Positions 43,697 through 54,224 of a stretch of DNA of 64,000 nucleotides are shown here, piece by piece (the stretch's first letter is position 1; each line of letters begins with the position of its first letter). Under the pieces are notes generated by a model. It had not been told where the DNA came from. It did no database searches and worked only from the letters and a program-made list of their open reading frames with translations. The stretch is taken from positions 186,001 through 250,000 of the forward strand of contig NZ_JBPKBI010000007.1 in NCBI RefSeq assembly GCF_051388935.1. The letters run 5' to 3'. This stretch comes from Yinghuangia sp035454725 (lineage in GTDB: Bacteria > Actinomycetota > Actinomycetes > Streptomycetales > Streptomycetaceae). Position numbers and translations under genes: made by a program.

Positions 43697-44125
43697 TCAG
43701 CTCGCGGACGAGGGGTGGTTGACGAACCACGTGTTCTCCTCGACGAGCCTTTCGCTCCTCCACCCGTCGGGGGTCCGTACCAGGTCGTGGCGGTAATAGC
43801 CGCCGCAGTAGCTCTGCTCGGTCATGTTCGGCAGCAGCATCGGGTTGTAGAACATCGCCGTGGCCTTGGCGCGGTCGCCGTCGACCTCGACCTCGATGTT
43901 CGAGATGAAGTGCTGCGTCATGGGCGTCGTGCCCAACGCCTGCTCCAGGATCTTGATGACCTCGTCGCGCGAGCCGACGATGCCGGTGACGGAGCTGTAG
44001 TCGAGCTGGGCGTCGGGGGTGAACACCGACCTCCACAGCTCCCATTCCTTCCTGTCGACACCGCGTGCGTAGCGCGCGAGCAGCTCCGCGATCTCGATCT
44101 TGTCCGCCACCGTTCGCAGGTCCAT
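43697..44125 (-). CDS. SnoaL/NTF2-like nuclear-transport-factor family protein
   Basis: The protein is 142 aa. ATG at 44125 is chosen because GGAGGA lies 7 nt upstream; ATG 44140 would add five residues. The sequence matches SnoaL_4/NTF2-like proteins: IAELLARYARGVDRKEWELWRSVFTPDAQLDYSS, MTQHFISNIEVEVDGDRAKATAMFYN and YYRHDLVRTPDGWRSERLVEENTWFVN. The Tyr, Asp and His residues lining the cone fit a dehydratase or isomerase role. It forms an operon with the SDR gene and is divergent from a TetR gene that probably controls both. Confidence 0.88.
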   Translation of the reverse strand: MDLRTVADKIEIAELLARYARGVDRKEWELWRSVFTPDAQLDYSSVTGIVGSRDEVIKILEQALGTTPMTQHFISNIEVEVDGDRAKATAMFYNPMLLPNMTEQSYCGGYYRHDLVRTPDGWRSERLVEENTWFVNHPSSAS

Positions 44126-44250
44126 CGCTTCGTCCTCCATCGCGGTTCCGACTCCGGCGCGTCGGCATATCGCCGCGGGCGCGGATTGCACACTGTTGCA
44201 GATGTAGTACTGCGTGGCAATAAGTGCGGACGGCTGCGTACGATGCCTCC

Positions 44251-44961
44251 ATGCCCAAGGTCGCTCAGCAGTCGCCGGCGGCTCGCCCGCCCGTGCCGAA
44301 TGTCCGGGTCCGGACCCGCAACAGCAGGCATGTCCTCGACGCCGCACGGTCGTTCGTGGAACGCCACGGGCTGGAGGAGCTGTCGATGCGGCGCCTTGCC
44401 GACGAGGCGGAAGTGAGCGTCCGCACGCTCTACAACCTGTTCGGCGACAAACAGGGCCTCATCGCCGCGCTGGTGCAGCAGTCGTTCGACGCGATGGACG
44501 CGGCGGCGGAGGGCGTCGAGGCCACCGACCCGATCGAGCGGATCTGGGAGGCCGTGGCCGTCTCGGTCGCCGCGACGACGCGCCACGTGCCGAAGGCGGT
44601 CGTGGCGGCGATCGTCGCCGACGCGGCGCTGTACCGGCGGCTTGCCCAGGGCTGGCACGGCCGCCGGGCGGTGGCGCAGTCGATCGACGCGGCGATGCGG
44701 TCGGGCGCGCTGCGCACCGACCTGGCACCGGATCTGCTGGTGCAGCACGCGGGGACGGTCTTCCTGCACCTCTTGGGGCGCTGGGCGGCCGATGAAATCG
44801 ACGAGCGCGTCCTACAGGCCGGTGTCCTGCACGCGTTCGACGTCTGCCTCCTCGCGATCGCCCGGCCCCACGTGCGGACCCGGCTGGTGGAACACGCGGC
44901 GGGCCTGGAGGTCCACCGGTCCCGACTGCTGGAGCTCGACCCTGCGAAACAGGCCCGCTGA
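44251..44961 (+). CDS. TetR-family transcriptional regulator
   Basis: The protein is 236 aa from ATG at 44251. The helix-turn-helix is LSMRRLADEAEVSVRTLYNLFGDKQGLIAALV. The C-terminal domain has LYRRLAQGWHGRRAVAQSIDAAMRSGALRTDLAPDLLVQH, the pattern of many actinobacterial TetR proteins. It is divergent from the SnoaL-like/SDR operon across about 125 bp, which it probably represses. No clean palindrome was seen there. Confidence 0.9.
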   Translation: MPKVAQQSPAARPPVPNVRVRTRNSRHVLDAARSFVERHGLEELSMRRLADEAEVSVRTLYNLFGDKQGLIAALVQQSFDAMDAAAEGVEATDPIERIWEAVAVSVAATTRHVPKAVVAAIVADAALYRRLAQGWHGRRAVAQSIDAAMRSGALRTDLAPDLLVQHAGTVFLHLLGRWAADEIDERVLQAGVLHAFDVCLLAIARPHVRTRLVEHAAGLEVHRSRLLELDPAKQAR

Positions 44962-45084
44962 CCGGACGCAAACGGAACCAGGCGGAAACGGAGCCCGACA
45001 GCGCACGGCCGCCGACCGGCGAGAGCCCGGAGATCGGGCCGTCCGATGCCGGGCCCGCAGATGCGCCTCGGGTCGACGCGCGGG

Positions 45085-45984
45085 TCACCGTGCCCGGGAC
45101 GGACCTCCCGAGTCGGTCTCCAAATGCTCCCGCAGGCGCACCAGGATCCCGGTCAGGAGCCGGGAGATGTGCATCTGCGACAGACCGAGGCGTTCGCCGA
45201 TCTGTCGTTGCGTCAGGTCGTCCCAGAACCGCCATCGCAGAATGAGCTGTTCGCGTTCCGGCAACGAGCGGATCAGCGGCGTGACGGAGGCGCGGAAGTC
45301 GACCAGGGCGAGCTCCGGGTCCTCCGCGCCGATCAGGTCGCCGCGCGAGCCCGACTGCCGGTCCTCCGTGGCCGTGGGGGCGTCGAGCGAGTCGACGAGG
45401 TAGGCGCGGCCCGCGTCGCGTCCCTCGCCGACTTCCTCGGTGGTGACCCCGAGGCACTCGGCGATCTCCTCGGCCGTGGCGTCGCGCCCCAGCTCAGCCT
45501 GGAGCCGGTCGCCGGTCTTGACCACGGCGAGGAACAGCTCCTGACGTCCGCGCGAGACGTGGACCGCCCACGCGGTGTCGCGGAAGAAGCGCTTGATCTC
45601 GCCGGTGATCGTCGGCGTCGCGAAGGCGACGAACTCGACGCCGCGCGACGGGTCGTACCGGTCGATCGCCTTGATCAGGCCCACCACGCCGGTCTGGTAG
45701 ATGTCCTCGAAGTTCTCCGGGCGGCGCCCGAAGCCGCGCACGATGTGCCGTACAAGGCCGGTGTTGAGCTCGATCAGCGTCGCGCGGGTCCTGCTGTACT
45801 CGTCGGTGCCCTCGTCGAGCCGGGCCAGCCGCCGCAGCATCCGGTCGGTGTGCGCCCGCACCTCGGTCCGGCTCATCCGCCGCATCACCTCGCGCTCGAC
45901 CAGCGGAGCCGCCCCAGCGCCCGTGTCGGTGCGGGCCGGGAGAGACGGAGGCGCGTTCCGGACGAGACGGGCGGTGGCCGACAT
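45085..45984 (-). CDS. RNA polymerase sigma factor, SigB/SigF/SigG class
   Basis: The protein is 299 aa from ATG at 45984, with AAGGAG 8 nt upstream. Region 2 is complete (LIELNTGLVRHIVRGFGRRPENFEDIYQTGVVGLIKAIDRYDPSRGVEFVAFATPTITGEIKRFFRD), followed by region 3 (ATAEEIAECLGVTTEEV) and region 4 (LPEREQLILRWRFWDDLTQRQIGERLGLSQMHISRLL). Such factors direct stress and sporulation genes in Streptomyces. No anti-sigma kinase is adjacent, but a STAS protein is divergently encoded 337 bp away. An AT-rich patch with the direct repeat TATACGTGGATATACGT (about 46032-46048) lies upstream and may be its promoter. Confidence 0.93.
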   Translation of the reverse strand: MSATARLVRNAPPSLPARTDTGAGAAPLVEREVMRRMSRTEVRAHTDRMLRRLARLDEGTDEYSRTRATLIELNTGLVRHIVRGFGRRPENFEDIYQTGVVGLIKAIDRYDPSRGVEFVAFATPTITGEIKRFFRDTAWAVHVSRGRQELFLAVVKTGDRLQAELGRDATAEEIAECLGVTTEEVGEGRDAGRAYLVDSLDAPTATEDRQSGSRGDLIGAEDPELALVDFRASVTPLIRSLPEREQLILRWRFWDDLTQRQIGERLGLSQMHISRLLTGILVRLREHLETDSGGPSRAR

Positions 45985-46321
45985 GGTGGGGCTCCTTCGC
46001 GGTCGCGAAAGCCACGGTGACGCGGCGCTATGTATACGTGGATATACGTTGATTCATCGACGTATCGGCCGACGGGGCTCCGCGTACGGTTCCCGGAAAC
46101 GGGGCCGCGCCACACCCGGCTGCTTCAGGCGGCGCGGCCGGCACACCGTGTGTGCCGCCGGCCGGGCGGCTGCGGGGCCGCCCCCGGACGGGCCGGTCCC
46201 ACCGGCCTGGCCCTCTTCCCGGGTACCACGGCACTCGGGCACCAAACGCCACACCCGCCGGGCCCGCTCCGGGCAGCCCCTCCCCTCGCAGCGCCGCGGG
46301 GGGCGCGCCTAGGGTAGGGGC

Positions 46322-46663
46322 GTGATCCCGGACGAAGAGCCCACACTGTCCCTGACGACGACGAGGAGCCCCCACGCGGCCGTGGTGACCGCGGTCGGCG
46401 AGATCGACATCGCCAACGCGGAGCGGTTCCGCGCGGCGCTCCTCGATGCCCTGGCCACCGGCTCCTCATCGCTGCACGTCGACATGTCCGGCGTCGGCTT
46501 CTGCGACTCGTCGGGGCTGCGCGCCCTCGTGGCCGCCCGCAACGCGTGCGCCGAGCAAGGGGCCTCGTTCGACATCACGGCGGTGTCGGACCAGGTCGGC
46601 TATCTGCTGGCCGTGGTCGGCCTGACCTCCCTGCGCGAGGACGGCAGCGGCAGTCCGCAATGA
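46322..46663 (+). CDS. STAS-domain anti-sigma factor antagonist
   Basis: The 113-aa protein is a single STAS domain: VVTAVGEIDIANAERFRAALLDAL, then SLHVDMSGVGFCDSSGLRALVAARNA, with the phosphorylatable Ser in DSSG, and a final LLAVVGLTSL helix. It is expected to bind an RsbW-type anti-sigma kinase and free a sigma factor when unphosphorylated. The GTG at 46322 has a GGTAGGGG stretch just upstream. The kinase partner is not in the vicinity; the HATPase at 23.3 kb is a distant candidate. Confidence 0.92.
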   Translation: MIPDEEPTLSLTTTRSPHAAVVTAVGEIDIANAERFRAALLDALATGSSSLHVDMSGVGFCDSSGLRALVAARNACAEQGASFDITAVSDQVGYLLAVVGLTSLREDGSGSPQ

Positions 46664-46786
46664 CCTGGTGACACCTTGCCACCGGCGGTCCGGCGTCGTG
46701 TTTGCCGAGTTTGCGTGTGGGTAGCCCGAGTTGCCGCTTGAGCCCCGTTGATCGGCAATCTCCCGTTTGCCGGCCGAGGAGGAACC

Positions 46787-47836
<1,050 letters not shown>

Positions 47837-47862
47837 CCCGACGACCCGGAGCACACCGGCGC

Positions 47863-48819
47863 ATGGCGTCCGCGGCGACCCGCGTCCTGGTCACCGGCTG
47901 GTACAGCTTCCGGCACGGCGAGGCGACCGCAGGCGACATCCTGGCCGGCCAGGCGGTGGAAGCGGCGTTGCGCGCCCACGCGATCCCGCACGACACCGCC
48001 TGGTCGCCCGGATTCCGCCCGGCCGGTCTGCGGCTTGAGGACGCCGATCCGTCGCTCTACAGCCACGTCGTCTTCGCGTGCGGGCCGGTGCACGCGCACG
48101 AGCCGGCCCCCGGCGTCGCGGCACCGCTGGCGCAGTTGCACGCGCGCTTCGCCGGCTGCCGGCGGATCGCGGTCGGCGTGTCCGTGCCCGACCCGGCCGA
48201 CCCCGCCGCCACCGGCTTCCACACGGTCCTGCCGAGGGACGCGCCCGGCGCCGACCCGACGGCGGATCTGTCCCTCGCGGCGCCGCGGCCCGCGGCCGTC
48301 CCGGTCGTCGCCGTCATCCTCACCGACGGGCAGCACGAGTACGGCCCGCGCCGCCGCCATTCCGAGGTGTCGCGGACGATCACGCGGTGGCTCGGCGGAC
48401 TGGACGCCGCATGCCTGCCGGTCGACACGCGCCTGGCCACCGACGACTGGCGGCTGTGCACGACGCCCGGCCAGTTGCGGGCGGTGCTCGGCCGCGCCGA
48501 CGCCGTGGTCACGACGCGTCTGCACGGCCTCGTCCTCGGCCTGGACGCCGGGGTGCCGGTCCTCGCCGTCGATCCGGTCGTCGGCGGCGCGAAGGTCTCC
48601 GCGCAGGCCCGCGTCCTCGACTGGCCCGCGCTGCTTGCGGCCGAACAGGCGGACGACGAACGACTCACCCGCCTGTGGACGTGGTGCCGGTCTCCGCAGG
48701 CCCACCGCCGCGCGCAGAGCATCGCGCACGGCGACCGCCCCCGCCCGCTGCTCATCGACCGGTTGATCGCGGAGCTGGGCGCCGACGCGACCGGCACGCG
48801 GTTCCCCGGGCTTCATTGA
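47863..48819 (+). CDS. Polysaccharide pyruvyl transferase-like protein
   Basis: The protein is 318 aa from ATG at 47863. The start RVLVTGWYSFRHGEATAGDILAGQAV and the late ADAVVTTRLHGLVLGLDAGVPVLAVDP match the PS_pyruv_trans/WcaK fold, in which RLH is the diagnostic triad. Such enzymes add ketal pyruvate from phosphoenolpyruvate to sugars; distant members are glycosyltransferases. It lies 26 bp after the epimerase gene, probably in one operon, and converges on a GT2 gene. Confidence 0.8.
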   Translation: MASAATRVLVTGWYSFRHGEATAGDILAGQAVEAALRAHAIPHDTAWSPGFRPAGLRLEDADPSLYSHVVFACGPVHAHEPAPGVAAPLAQLHARFAGCRRIAVGVSVPDPADPAATGFHTVLPRDAPGADPTADLSLAAPRPAAVPVVAVILTDGQHEYGPRRRHSEVSRTITRWLGGLDAACLPVDTRLATDDWRLCTTPGQLRAVLGRADAVVTTRLHGLVLGLDAGVPVLAVDPVVGGAKVSAQARVLDWPALLAAEQADDERLTRLWTWCRSPQAHRRAQSIAHGDRPRPLLIDRLIAELGADATGTRFPGLH

Positions 48820-48880
48820 GGCCGACCTGTCGGAACCGGATCGGTGGATGGCGCCGAAGCGTACGGCACCCGTGCCCGGA

Positions 48881-49852
48881 TCAGCCGACGTACCGCCGCG
48901 CCGGCCCGTGGAGTTGGCGGGCGTCCAGGGTTCGCAGTGCCTGCTCGGCGTGCCGGGGCAGCACGCGCCGGGCGCGCAGGACGCCCGGCATGCCACGGGC
49001 GGCGTCGGCGAAAGCCGCCAGCGACACGCGGTCGCGCGGCACGGTCCGCGCGAGGTCGAGCGTGCGGCGGACCGCCCGGGGCAACGGCCGGCGCAGCCAC
49101 GTGGACCACAGGGTGTTGCGGATTCCGGCGCGGCGGCGCGCGGAGGGGTCGCGCAGGGGCGAGGCCTGGTGGTGGACCTCGACGTCGTTCGCGTAGAGCA
49201 GGGCGTACCCGTGGGCGAGCAGGTCGGCGGACAGCAGCTCCTCCTCGCCGCCGAGCACGAGGCGCGGCGAGAACCCGCCCACCGCGCGGAAGGCGTCGGC
49301 CCGGACCATCGACGCGCCCGCGAGGATGCTGCCGAGCACGGGCCCGGGCAACGGCCGTCCGGGCGGCGGCGGGACCGGCGAGTTCCGCAGCTCGGGGACG
49401 ATGGGGTCCTCGGTGCCGTCCGGTTCGACGATGACGCGGCCGGTCACGGTGGCCACCTCCGGGTGGGCGTCGAGGAGATCGGCGGCCCGGGCCAGCGCGC
49501 CGGGGGCCCACCACACGTCGTCGTCGCAGAAGGCGATGTACGGCGTGGTCACCGAGCGCGCGGCGATGTTGCGGCCGACGGCTCCCAGATTGCGCCCGAG
49601 GACGGTCAGCGCGACCTCGGGGCAGGCCGACCGGACGGCGTCCGCGGTGCCGTCGCGGGACGCGTTGTCGACCACGGCGACCGCCGGCGCCTCGGGCAGG
49701 CGCCCGAGGCGGTCGAGGGTGCGCAGCAGTTCGTCGCGGCGGTTGTGGGTGATGACGACGACGGTGACGCGGGGGTCGGGCGCGTGTCCCGGCGGCTTCC
49801 GCGTCCTCGACGGCCTCGGTCGTCGTTTTCCCTGCACGGACGGCTCAGCCAT
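48881..49852 (-). CDS. Glycosyltransferase family 2
   Basis: The protein is 323 aa from ATG at 49852, overlapping the upstream GT2 stop by 8 nt (ATGGCTGA). GT-A signs are VTVVVITHNRRDELLRTLDRL, VDNASRDGT, the metal-binding DDD in FCDDDVWW and GGEEELLSADLL. The N-terminal 28 residues are basic and Pro-rich. No membrane segment. It probably transfers a sugar during surface glycan assembly. It resembles the preceding GT2 gene closely, so the two arose by duplication. Confidence 0.9.
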   Translation of the reverse strand: MAEPSVQGKRRPRPSRTRKPPGHAPDPRVTVVVITHNRRDELLRTLDRLGRLPEAPAVAVVDNASRDGTADAVRSACPEVALTVLGRNLGAVGRNIAARSVTTPYIAFCDDDVWWAPGALARAADLLDAHPEVATVTGRVIVEPDGTEDPIVPELRNSPVPPPPGRPLPGPVLGSILAGASMVRADAFRAVGGFSPRLVLGGEEELLSADLLAHGYALLYANDVEVHHQASPLRDPSARRRAGIRNTLWSTWLRRPLPRAVRRTLDLARTVPRDRVSLAAFADAARGMPGVLRARRVLPRHAEQALRTLDARQLHGPARRYVG

Positions 49853-50909
49853 GGCGTGCCTCGGGCCACGGCGCGGACGAGACTGCCGCAGCCGCCTCGG
49901 ACGCCGACCCGGGTTGCCCCGCGTCGGCGCGTTCGGTGAGTCGCACGTCCGGGACGGCACCGGCGGTGTCGGTTTCGGCGTCGGCGTCGGCGTCGGCTGC
50001 TTGAACGGCTTCGGCGGTGCGCGAGGCCCGCTCGACGAGTGCGATGTCGCGCAGCACCGCGTCGGGCAGGCGCCTCCGCTTCGCGATCGCCGCCGGGAGG
50101 GCCCCCAGCACCGACAGCGCGGCACGCCGGGCGGCACTGTCGCCGGGTGCGCGCAGGACCAGGGCCAGCCACTCCGACAGCGCCTCGCCGACGGGCCTGC
50201 GCATGATCCGGACCAGGACCGAGTTGCGGGCCTGGCGGGCGCGGCGTGCCGCGGGGTCGCGGACCGGGAAGGGGTGGTGGTGCGCGACGACGGACGGGGT
50301 GTAGGCGAGGTTCCAGCCGCAGGCGGCGAGGTCCCAGGCGAGCATCTGTTCCTCGCCGCCGATGAGCAGCAGCGGTTCGAAGCCGCCGACGCGCAGGTAC
50401 GCGTCGCGTCGCACGACCGCGGCGCAGGCCAGGAACCCCAGGACCGCGGGCCCCGGCGTGCCCGGGAGGCGGCGGAGCGGGCTGTGGGCGAGCAGCTCGT
50501 CGACAGGGTCGGGCCGGTCGTCGGGGCCTACGAGGAGGCGGGCCGCGACCAGGGCCGTTGTCGGGTGCGCGGCAAGGATGCGGGTCGCCTCGGCGAGTGC
50601 GTCGGGTGCCCACCAGGAGTCGTCGTCGCTGAAGGCGACGTACGGAGTGCGGGCCGCGGCGACGCCGAGGTTGCGGGCGGCCGCGCCGGTGTTGCGGCGG
50701 TGGCGGAGGACGCGGACGCCCGGGTGGAGTCTCGCGACGGCTTCGGCGCTGCCGTCGGTGGAGGCGTTGTCGACGACGATGACCGGTGGTCGGCCGGGCA
50801 GCCGGTTGAGCCGGTCGAGTGTGGCGCACAGCGCGTCGCGGCGGTTTCGCGTGGCGATCACCACGGTGACGGGCGGTGTGGCGTCGTGGGCGTCGGCGCT
50901 GCGTGTCAT
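49845..50909 (-). CDS. Glycosyltransferase family 2
   Basis: The protein is 354 aa from ATG at 50909, with GGAGGAAA 6 nt upstream. The GT-A core is VTVVIATRNRRDALCATLDRLNRL, VDNASTDGS, SDDDSWW and GGEEQMLAWDLA. The tail has an ADADADAE stretch coded by repeated GCC-GAC and looks disordered. It forms a two-gene leftward operon with the next GT2 gene. Frames are open upstream to 51206, but the ribosome site and family alignment support 50909. Confidence 0.9.
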   Translation of the reverse strand: MTRSADAHDATPPVTVVIATRNRRDALCATLDRLNRLPGRPPVIVVDNASTDGSAEAVARLHPGVRVLRHRRNTGAAARNLGVAAARTPYVAFSDDDSWWAPDALAEATRILAAHPTTALVAARLLVGPDDRPDPVDELLAHSPLRRLPGTPGPAVLGFLACAAVVRRDAYLRVGGFEPLLLIGGEEQMLAWDLAACGWNLAYTPSVVAHHHPFPVRDPAARRARQARNSVLVRIMRRPVGEALSEWLALVLRAPGDSAARRAALSVLGALPAAIAKRRRLPDAVLRDIALVERASRTAEAVQAADADADAETDTAGAVPDVRLTERADAGQPGSASEAAAAVSSAPWPEARHG

Positions 50910-51371
50910 GGGTTTCCTCCGTCGGTGCCCCCGCCCTGGCGGCGCGGCCGGGCGGGGCCGTCGTCGTGTCACCGGTCCCGGAGCCGGTACGTTGCGCCGC
51001 TGCCCGGGTCGCAGGCGCTTACTCGGCGGGTCGGCCGTCGTTGTCGCGGTCGCTGTTCGCGCACTCGCGTGCGCACCGCGTTTTCGTTGGCCGCGCGCAT
51101 CGCCCGTTCGGCGCAGCGCACTCGGTCGCGGGCGGCGTGCCCGTGCGCTGCCGTACGGGCTGCGCCAGGCGGCGCGCGGGTCGCCGCGTGACCACGGCTC
51201 CCACACGGCCAGGTGCCCTCAAGCGCAGGGCCCAACCAGCCCAGTTTATCGAACATGCGTTCGATATTACGTGGGTCGTGAACGTTTAAGTGCCTCGTTA
51301 TCGGCAAACCGCGCCTTGCTCCATTCGCGTCGGCCGACACCGCCGCACCCGACGATCGGAAGAGCCGTCAC
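50910..51371. other. 462-bp divergent intergenic region of the glycan cluster
   Basis: It separates the GT2 pair from the carbamoyltransferase operon and contains an SOS-type box in an AT-rich patch (51241-51300). On the minus strand a frame from ATG at 51257 (MFDKLGWLGPALEGTWPCGS, open to 50969) overlaps the box but turns Arg/Ala-rich, so it is not called as a gene. Confidence 0.4.
51249..51264. promoter_or_regulatory. Perfect LexA/SOS-type box
   Basis: TCGAAC-ATGC-GTTCGA matches the Gram-positive/actinobacterial LexA consensus CGAAC-N4-GTTCG, extended by one more pair (ATCGAAC/GTTCGAT, 51248-51265). It lies 107 bp before the carbamoyltransferase start in an AT-rich promoter-like stretch. 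Confidence 0.6.
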
Positions 51372-53030
51372 ATGCGCATTCTCGGCCTCAATGCCGTGTT
51401 CCATGACCCCGCAGCCGCCCTCGTCGTCGACGGAGAAATCGTCGCCGCCGCCGAGGAGGAGCGGTTCTCGCGGCGCAAGCACGGCAAACGCCCGGTCCCG
51501 TTCTCGGCGTGGGAGCTGCCGGAGAGATCGGCGGCCTGGTGCCTGGAGCATGCGGAGCTGCGTCCGGAGGACATCGACTTCGTGACGTATTCGTTCGACC
51601 CGGCCTTGACCGCGCCCGCCGCCGAACTCGGGCTCGACGACCCGTGGGACCACCTGCGCCGGATGTACGTCGGCGAGGCTCCCGGCTTCGTCGCCGACGC
51701 GCTGCCGGGCGTGGACTCCGCGGCACTGCGCTTCGTGCCGCACCACATCGCACACGCCGCGTCCGCCGCACTCGCGGCACCGTTGCCCTACCGCGACGGC
51801 AGCGTGCTGGTCGCGGACGGCCGCGGGGAGTCGACCAGCCATCTGGCGGCGGCGTACCGGGACGGCGCGCCCGAGGTGTTGGCCCGCACGCGCCTGCCGC
51901 ACTCGCTGGGCCTGTTCTACGAGGAGGTCACCGCGCACCTGGGGTTCCTGCGCTCGTGCGACGAGTTCAAGGTGATGGCCCTCGCGTCGTACGGCGAGCC
52001 GCGTTTCCTCGGCGAGTTGCGTGCGGCCGTGCGCTCGACCGGGGACGGTTCGTTCGTCACCGAGCCGGTCGACCTGGCCGCGTTGGCGAAGGCCCGGCGT
52101 CCCGATGAACCGTGGACGCGCGAGCACGCCGACCTGGCCGCGTCCGTGCAGGCCGTCACCGAGGACGTGCTGCTCGACCTCGTCCGCTGGCTGCACGGCC
52201 GCACCGGACACCGGCACCTGTCGATGGCCGGCGGCGTGGCGCTGAACTGCGTGGCCAACTCGCGGATCGCCCAGGAGGGGCCCTTCGACCACGTCTGGGT
52301 GCAGCCCGCCGCGGGCGACGCCGGTACCGCCCTGGGGGGCGCGCTGCACCTCGCCGAGCAGGTCGGCGACCGTACGTCGCCGATGGCCGGAGCGGACCTG
52401 GGCCGCGCTTGGAACGAGGCGGAGTTGGAGGCGTGGCTGCGCCGGGCACGGCTTCCGTTCGCGCGTCCCGACGACCTCGCGGACGTCGTTGCGCAGGCGC
52501 TGGCGGCGGACCAGATCGTCGCGTGGTTCCAGGGCCGCAGCGAATACGGGCCGCGGGCGCTGGGACACCGCAGTCTGCTCGCCCACCCCGGCCGGGCATC
52601 GAACCTCGAACGCCTGAACGACGTCAAAGGCCGCGAGCAGTTCCGTCCGGTGGCCCCGATGGTGCTGGCCGAACGGGCGTCGGAGCTTTTCGACGGACCG
52701 CTGCCGAGCCGCTACATGTTGTTCACTCACGATGTCGCGCCGCAGTGGCGGGAGCGCATACCCGCTGTCGTGCACGTCGACGGAACGGCCCGCATCCAGA
52801 CCGTCGACGCGTCGGAAAACCCTTTGCTGGCCCGCATGTTGGCGGCGTTCGAGCGGCACACGGGCCTGCCCGTGGTGGTCAACACGAGCCTCAACACGGC
52901 AGGTCGGCCGATGGTCGACGATCCGCGCGACGCCTTGGAATGCTTCGGATCGGCGCCCGTCGACGTGCTGGCCATCGGCCCGTTCGTGGTCCGCAGGCCC
53001 GCGGTGGGCGACGGGGCGGACGCGCTGTGA
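51372..53030 (+). CDS. Carbamoyltransferase (NodU/TobZ family)
   Basis: The 552-aa protein starts MRILGLNAVFHDPAAALVVDG, the Kae1-like N-terminal domain, with the metal-binding FVPHHIAHAASA motif and SMAGGVALNCVANSRI. The C-terminal domain has WFQGRSEYGPRALGHRSLLA and FRPVAPMVL, the signature of O-carbamoyltransferases that use carbamoyl phosphate and ATP. In this cluster it probably carbamoylates a sugar hydroxyl of the glycan or a glycolipid. It opens a nine-gene operon; its stop overlaps the GT2 start as GTGA. Confidence 0.93.
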   Translation: MRILGLNAVFHDPAAALVVDGEIVAAAEEERFSRRKHGKRPVPFSAWELPERSAAWCLEHAELRPEDIDFVTYSFDPALTAPAAELGLDDPWDHLRRMYVGEAPGFVADALPGVDSAALRFVPHHIAHAASAALAAPLPYRDGSVLVADGRGESTSHLAAAYRDGAPEVLARTRLPHSLGLFYEEVTAHLGFLRSCDEFKVMALASYGEPRFLGELRAAVRSTGDGSFVTEPVDLAALAKARRPDEPWTREHADLAASVQAVTEDVLLDLVRWLHGRTGHRHLSMAGGVALNCVANSRIAQEGPFDHVWVQPAAGDAGTALGGALHLAEQVGDRTSPMAGADLGRAWNEAELEAWLRRARLPFARPDDLADVVAQALAADQIVAWFQGRSEYGPRALGHRSLLAHPGRASNLERLNDVKGREQFRPVAPMVLAERASELFDGPLPSRYMLFTHDVAPQWRERIPAVVHVDGTARIQTVDASENPLLARMLAAFERHTGLPVVVNTSLNTAGRPMVDDPRDALECFGSAPVDVLAIGPFVVRRPAVGDGADAL

Positions 53031-54224
53031 GCGGCGCGAACCCCGCGGCCTCGGGGGAACCGCGGGAGGACACCGACAGCGGGCACACCCCGGGCGGGAC
53101 GGACCCGGCCGTCCCGCGAAAGACACCCGGGCACGCCCGCAAACGGCGCCCTCAGGGCGGCGCGAATCGGTCCGCTGCCCGAAACAGTCGCACACGCCGC
53201 CAATCCGGAGATGTCGGCAAACCCACGGCGGCCCGGGACAAGACCGGCGGCCGTCACACGCCCGCGGCCCTCCCCTACGCCGTCGTCGTGCCCACGGTGG
53301 GGCGCCCGAGCCTCACGGGATGCCTGGCCGCCCTCGACGCCGCGACGGGTCCGCGTCCGGAGTCGGTCGTGGTCGTGGACGACCGGCCGGGCACACCCGA
53401 TCCGCTGCCGGTCGTCATTCCCGACGGACTGCGCGCGGTGACGCGTGTCGTCAGCACCGGTGGCGGCGGCCCCGCCGCGGCCCGCAACACCGGTTGGCGC
53501 GAGGTCGCCGCCGACGTGCCGTGGATCGCGTTCCTCGACGACGACGTCGAGGTGACCGCGACCTGGCGTGCCGACCTGGTCGCCGACCTCGCCGCCGCAG
53601 GCCCGCACGTCGGCGCGGTCCAGGGCCGCCTCGACGTCCCGCTGCCGCCGGACCGCCGGCCCACCGACTGGGAACGCGGCACACACGGACTGGCCTCGGC
53701 CGCGTGGGCGACCGCCGACATGGCCTACCGGCGCGCCGCCCTGGTCGAGACGGGCGGCTTCGATCCGCGTTTCCGCCGGGCGTTCCGCGAGGACGCCGAC
53801 CTCGCGCTGCGCACCCGGGAGGCCGGGTGGCGGCTGGAGCGCGGCCGCCGGGTGACGGTGCATCCGGTGCGCCCGTCGGGCCGGTGGGCGAGCGTTCGCG
53901 CGCAGGCCGGCAACGCCGACGACGTCCTGATGGCCCGGTTGCACGGCCGCGACTGGTACGCGCGGGCCGAGGCTCCCCGAGGCCGCCGAACCGCCCACAT
54001 CGCGGTCACCGCCGCGGGCCTCGGCGCGGTCGGCGCCGCACTGGCCGGCCGAAGGCGCCTCGCGGCGGCTGCGGCGGCCGGGTGGTTGCTCGGCACCGCG
54101 GAGTTCGCCGCCGCCCGCATCCTCCCGGGGCCGCGCACCCGGGACGAGGTGGCGACGATGCTCGCGACAAGCGCGGTGATCCCGGCGTACGCGGTCGGGC
54201 ACTGGCTGCGCGGGTTGTGGCGAC
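53027..54224 (+). CDS. Glycosyltransferase family 2 (3' end in assembly gap)
   Basis: GTG at 53027 overlaps the carbamoyltransferase stop. About 80 residues of basic, disordered sequence precede the GT-A domain: LPYAVVVPTVGRPSLTGCLAAL, VDDRPGTPD, the DDD motif in FLDDDVEV and FREDADLALRTREAGW. A C-terminal part with two or three hydrophobic stretches (IAVTAAGLGAVGAALAG and LATSAVIPAYAVGHWL) suggests membrane association. The gene runs into the gap at 54225 and its stop is not seen. Confidence 0.88.

Noticed and set aside
50969..51257. Minus-strand frame MFDKLGWLGPALEG starting inside the LexA box
   Set aside because: The first 20 residues look plausible, but the rest is Arg/Ala-rich like a shadow frame and there is no ribosome site.
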